Shown in pieces: positions 7,732 through 10,604 of a stretch of DNA of 10,604 nucleotides; positions within the stretch are counted from its first letter, which is position 1, and every line of letters begins with the position of its first letter. This stretch comes from Saccoglossus kowalevskii. Lineage: Eukaryota > Hemichordata > Enteropneusta > Harrimaniidae. The notes under the pieces are model-generated. The model saw only the letters and a program-made list of their open reading frames with translations, was not told the origin of the DNA and ran no database searches. The position numbers and the translations under genes are program-made. The DNA lies in assembly GCF_000003605.2 (NCBI RefSeq), contig NW_003107355.1:1-10604 (forward strand), given 5' to 3'.

Positions 7732-8384
7732 TGTACAGGTGAAGAAATACTGATATCACTATTGTGTTTTTGTCATCACTACACACTGTATATCACATAC
7801 ACTAAATATATAGGTGAATAAATACTGATATCACTATTGTGTTTTTGTCATCACTACACCCTGTATATCACATACACTAAATATACAAGTGAACAAATAC
7901 TCATATTACTATTGTGTTTTTGTCATCACTACACACTGTATATCACATACACTAAATGTACAGGTGAAGAAATACTGATATCACTATTGTGTTTTTGTCA
8001 TCACTACACACTGTATATCACATACACTAAATGTACAGGTGAAGAAATACTGATATCACTATTGTGTTTTTGTCATCACTACTCACTGTATATCACATAC
8101 ACTAAATGTACAGGTGAAGAAATACTGATATCACTATTGTGTTTTTGTCATCACTACACACTGTATATCACATACACTAAATATACAAGTGAACAAATAC
8201 TCATATTACTATTGTGTTTTTGTCATCACTACACACTGTATATCACATACACTAAATGTACAGGTGAAGAAATACTGATTTCACTATTGTGTTTTTGTCA
8301 TCACTACACACTGTATATCACATACACTAAATGTACAGGTGAAGAAATACTGATATCACTATTGTGTTTTTGTCATCACTACAC
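7521..8384. repeat. Higher-order block, copy 2 (partner 5354-6217)
   Basis: Gapless partner of the block at 5354-6217. It begins inside the 71-bp unit that starts at 7516 and ends where site 49 and then the following unit type diverge. Confidence 0.8.
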
Positions 8385-8906
8385 CCTGTATATCACATAC
8401 ACTAAATATACAAGTGAACAAATACTCATATTACTATTGTGTTTTTGTCATCACTACACACTGTATATCACATACACTAAATGTACAGGTGAAGAAATAC
8501 TGATATCACTATTGTGTTTTTGTCATCACTACACACTGTATATCACATACACTAAATGTACAGGTGAAGAAATACTGATATCACTATTGTGTTTTTGTCA
8601 TCACTACACACTGTATATCACATACACTAAATGTACAGGTGAATAAATACTCATATTACTATTGTGTTTTTGTCATCACTATACACTGTATATCACATAC
8701 ACTAAATATACAGGTGAATAAATACTCATATTACTATTGTGTTTTTGTCATCACTACACACTGTATATCACATACACTAAATGTACAGGTGAATACTCAT
8801 ATTACTATTGTGTTTTTGTCATCACTACACACTGTATATCACATACACTAAATATATAGGTGAATAAATACTGATATCACTATTGTGTTTTTGTCATCAC
8901 TACACC

Positions 8907-9577
8907 CTGTATATCACATACACTAAATATACAGGTGAATAAATACTCATATTACTATTGTGTTTTTGTCATCACTATACACTGTATATCACATACACTA
9001 AATATACAGGTGAATAAATACTGATATCACTATTGTGTTTTTGTCATCACTACACCCTGTATATCACATACACTAAATATACAGGTGAGTAAATACTCAT
9101 ATTACTATTGTGTTTTTGTCATCACTACACACTGTATATCACATACACTAAATATACAGGTGAGTAAATACTCATATTACTATTGTGTTTTTGTCATCAC
9201 TACACACTGTATATCACATACACTAAATATACAGGTGAATAAATACTCATATTACTATTGTGTTTTTGTCATCACTACACACTGTATATCACATACACTA
9301 AATATACAGGTGAATAAATACTCATATTACTATTGTGTTTTTGTCATCACTACACACTGTATATCACATACACTAAATATACAGGTGAATAAATACTGAT
9401 ATCACTATTGTGTTTTTGTCATCACTACACCCTGTATATCACATACACTAAATATACAGGTGAATAAATACTCATATTACTATTGTGTTTTTGTCATCAC
9501 TACACACTGTATATCACATACACTAAATATACAGGTGAATAAATACTCATATTACTATTGTGTTTTTGTCATCACTA
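8907..9577. repeat. 600-bp (8-unit) higher-order repeat, identical over 671 bp
   Basis: Positions 8907-9577 match 9507-10177 with no difference that I can find, at an offset of exactly 600 bases. Both copies hold the paired units with GTGAGTAAAT (near 9083/9158 and 9683/9758), found nowhere else in the array. The match ends at site 46 (9578 T against 10178 C). Confidence 0.85.
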
Positions 9578-10604
9578 TACACTGTATATCACATACACTA
9601 AATATACAGGTGAATAAATACTGATATCACTATTGTGTTTTTGTCATCACTACACCCTGTATATCACATACACTAAATATACAGGTGAGTAAATACTCAT
9701 ATTACTATTGTGTTTTTGTCATCACTACACACTGTATATCACATACACTAAATATACAGGTGAGTAAATACTCATATTACTATTGTGTTTTTGTCATCAC
9801 TACACACTGTATATCACATACACTAAATATACAGGTGAATAAATACTCATATTACTATTGTGTTTTTGTCATCACTACACACTGTATATCACATACACTA
9901 AATATACAGGTGAATAAATACTCATATTACTATTGTGTTTTTGTCATCACTACACACTGTATATCACATACACTAAATATACAGGTGAATAAATACTGAT
10001 ATCACTATTGTGTTTTTGTCATCACTACACCCTGTATATCACATACACTAAATATACAGGTGAATAAATACTCATATTACTATTGTGTTTTTGTCATCAC
10101 TACACACTGTATATCACATACACTAAATATACAGGTGAATAAATACTCATATTACTATTGTGTTTTTGTCATCACTACACACTGTATATCACATACACTA
10201 AATATACAGGTGAATAAATACTGATATCACTATTGTGTTTTTGTCATCACTACACCCTGTATATCACATACACTAAATATACAGGTGAATAAATACTCAT
10301 ATTACTATTGTGTTTTTGTCATCACTATACACTGTATATCACATACACTAAATGTACAGGTGAAGAAATACTGATATCACTATTGTGTTTTTGTCATCAC
10401 TATACACTGTATATCACACACATTAAATGTACAGGTGAATAAATACTGATATTACTATTGTGTTTTTGTCATCACTACACCCTGTATATCACATACACTA
10501 AATATACAGGTGAATAAATACTCATATTACTATTGTGTTTTTGTCATCACTACACACTGTATATCACATACACTAAATGTACAGGTGAATAAATACTCAT
10601 ATTA

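Larger units (their letters stand above)
4152..10604. repeat. 75-bp satellite/minisatellite array, 86 units plus a partial
   Basis: Taking AGGTGA as unit start, units run from 4152 to 10582 without interruption, and the last 22 bases begin unit 87. From the spacing there are 80 units of 75 bp, five of 71 bp (starting 4753, 4824, 6620, 7516, 8787; all lack the same four bases, AAAT or equivalent) and one of 76 bp (start 4677; six T instead of five). Units are very similar. Main variable sites, counted from the unit start, are 8 (T/G/C), 16 (C/G), 21 (T/C), 46 (C/T), 49 (A/C), 72 (A/G) and 75 (C/T). The array continues past the window. Long plus-strand frames arise because the unit is 25 codons long. 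No gene is present. Confidence 0.97.

Noticed and set aside
4117-9999. Many plus-strand open frames with 25-residue repeats across the array
   Set aside because: They follow from a 75-bp unit being a multiple of three with few stops in two frames. They start and stop wherever a 71-bp or 76-bp unit or a base change shifts the frame, and show no domain or signal that would support a protein.
4152-10604. CRISPR array
   Set aside because: Units are contiguous and homologous over their full 75 bp; there are no unique spacers, and the context is eukaryotic.

Overview
The window is eukaryotic and most likely from an animal: it carries a THAP-type zinc-finger reading frame, a tyrosine-recombinase (YR) retrotransposon of the DIRS/Ngaro order, and long AT-rich satellite DNA. 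No prokaryotic gene layout is visible. A vertebrate such as a fish or amphibian is plausible because Ngaro-type elements are well known there, but the sequence alone does not fix the species.

Positions 1-294 hold a short minus-strand frame that encodes nearly a whole THAP zinc finger and then runs into a 16-base homopolymer and a stop. Positions 295 to about 4151 are one retrotransposon read on the minus strand. Its 5' end is missing. In element order it has the C-terminal part of reverse transcriptase plus a complete-looking RNase H (3314 to about 4151), an overlapping, intact YR integrase (2328-3347), a non-coding stretch made of two different minisatellites (about 2040-2330, period about 48 bp; about 1470-1970, period about 96-104 bp, each unit with a hairpin), and then a 398-bp direct repeat in two copies (993-1390 and 295-692, one visible mismatch) separated by 300 unique bases (693-992). 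That last arrangement matches the right-hand half of the split direct repeats of Ngaro/PAT-like elements: B1 - A2 - B2. The A1 copy would lie at the missing 5' end.

From about 4152 to the end of the window (10604) the DNA is a single tandem array with a 75-bp unit: 86 full units plus a 22-base partial unit. It starts abruptly inside the reverse transcriptase frame, just where the thumb/connection region begins. The array has higher-order structure (a 600-bp, 8-unit period identical over 671 bp; an 864-bp block repeated 2167 bp away; a block of about 420 bp repeated 1271 bp away) and several linked sequence variants. Because 75 is divisible by three, it produces many long but meaningless open frames.

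The reverse transcriptase/RNase H and YR would together drive replication and integration of the element. The near-identical B copies and open frames point to a young insertion, so the break at 4151 must also be recent, or be an assembly join. I see no tRNA, rRNA, CRISPR or bacterial signals.
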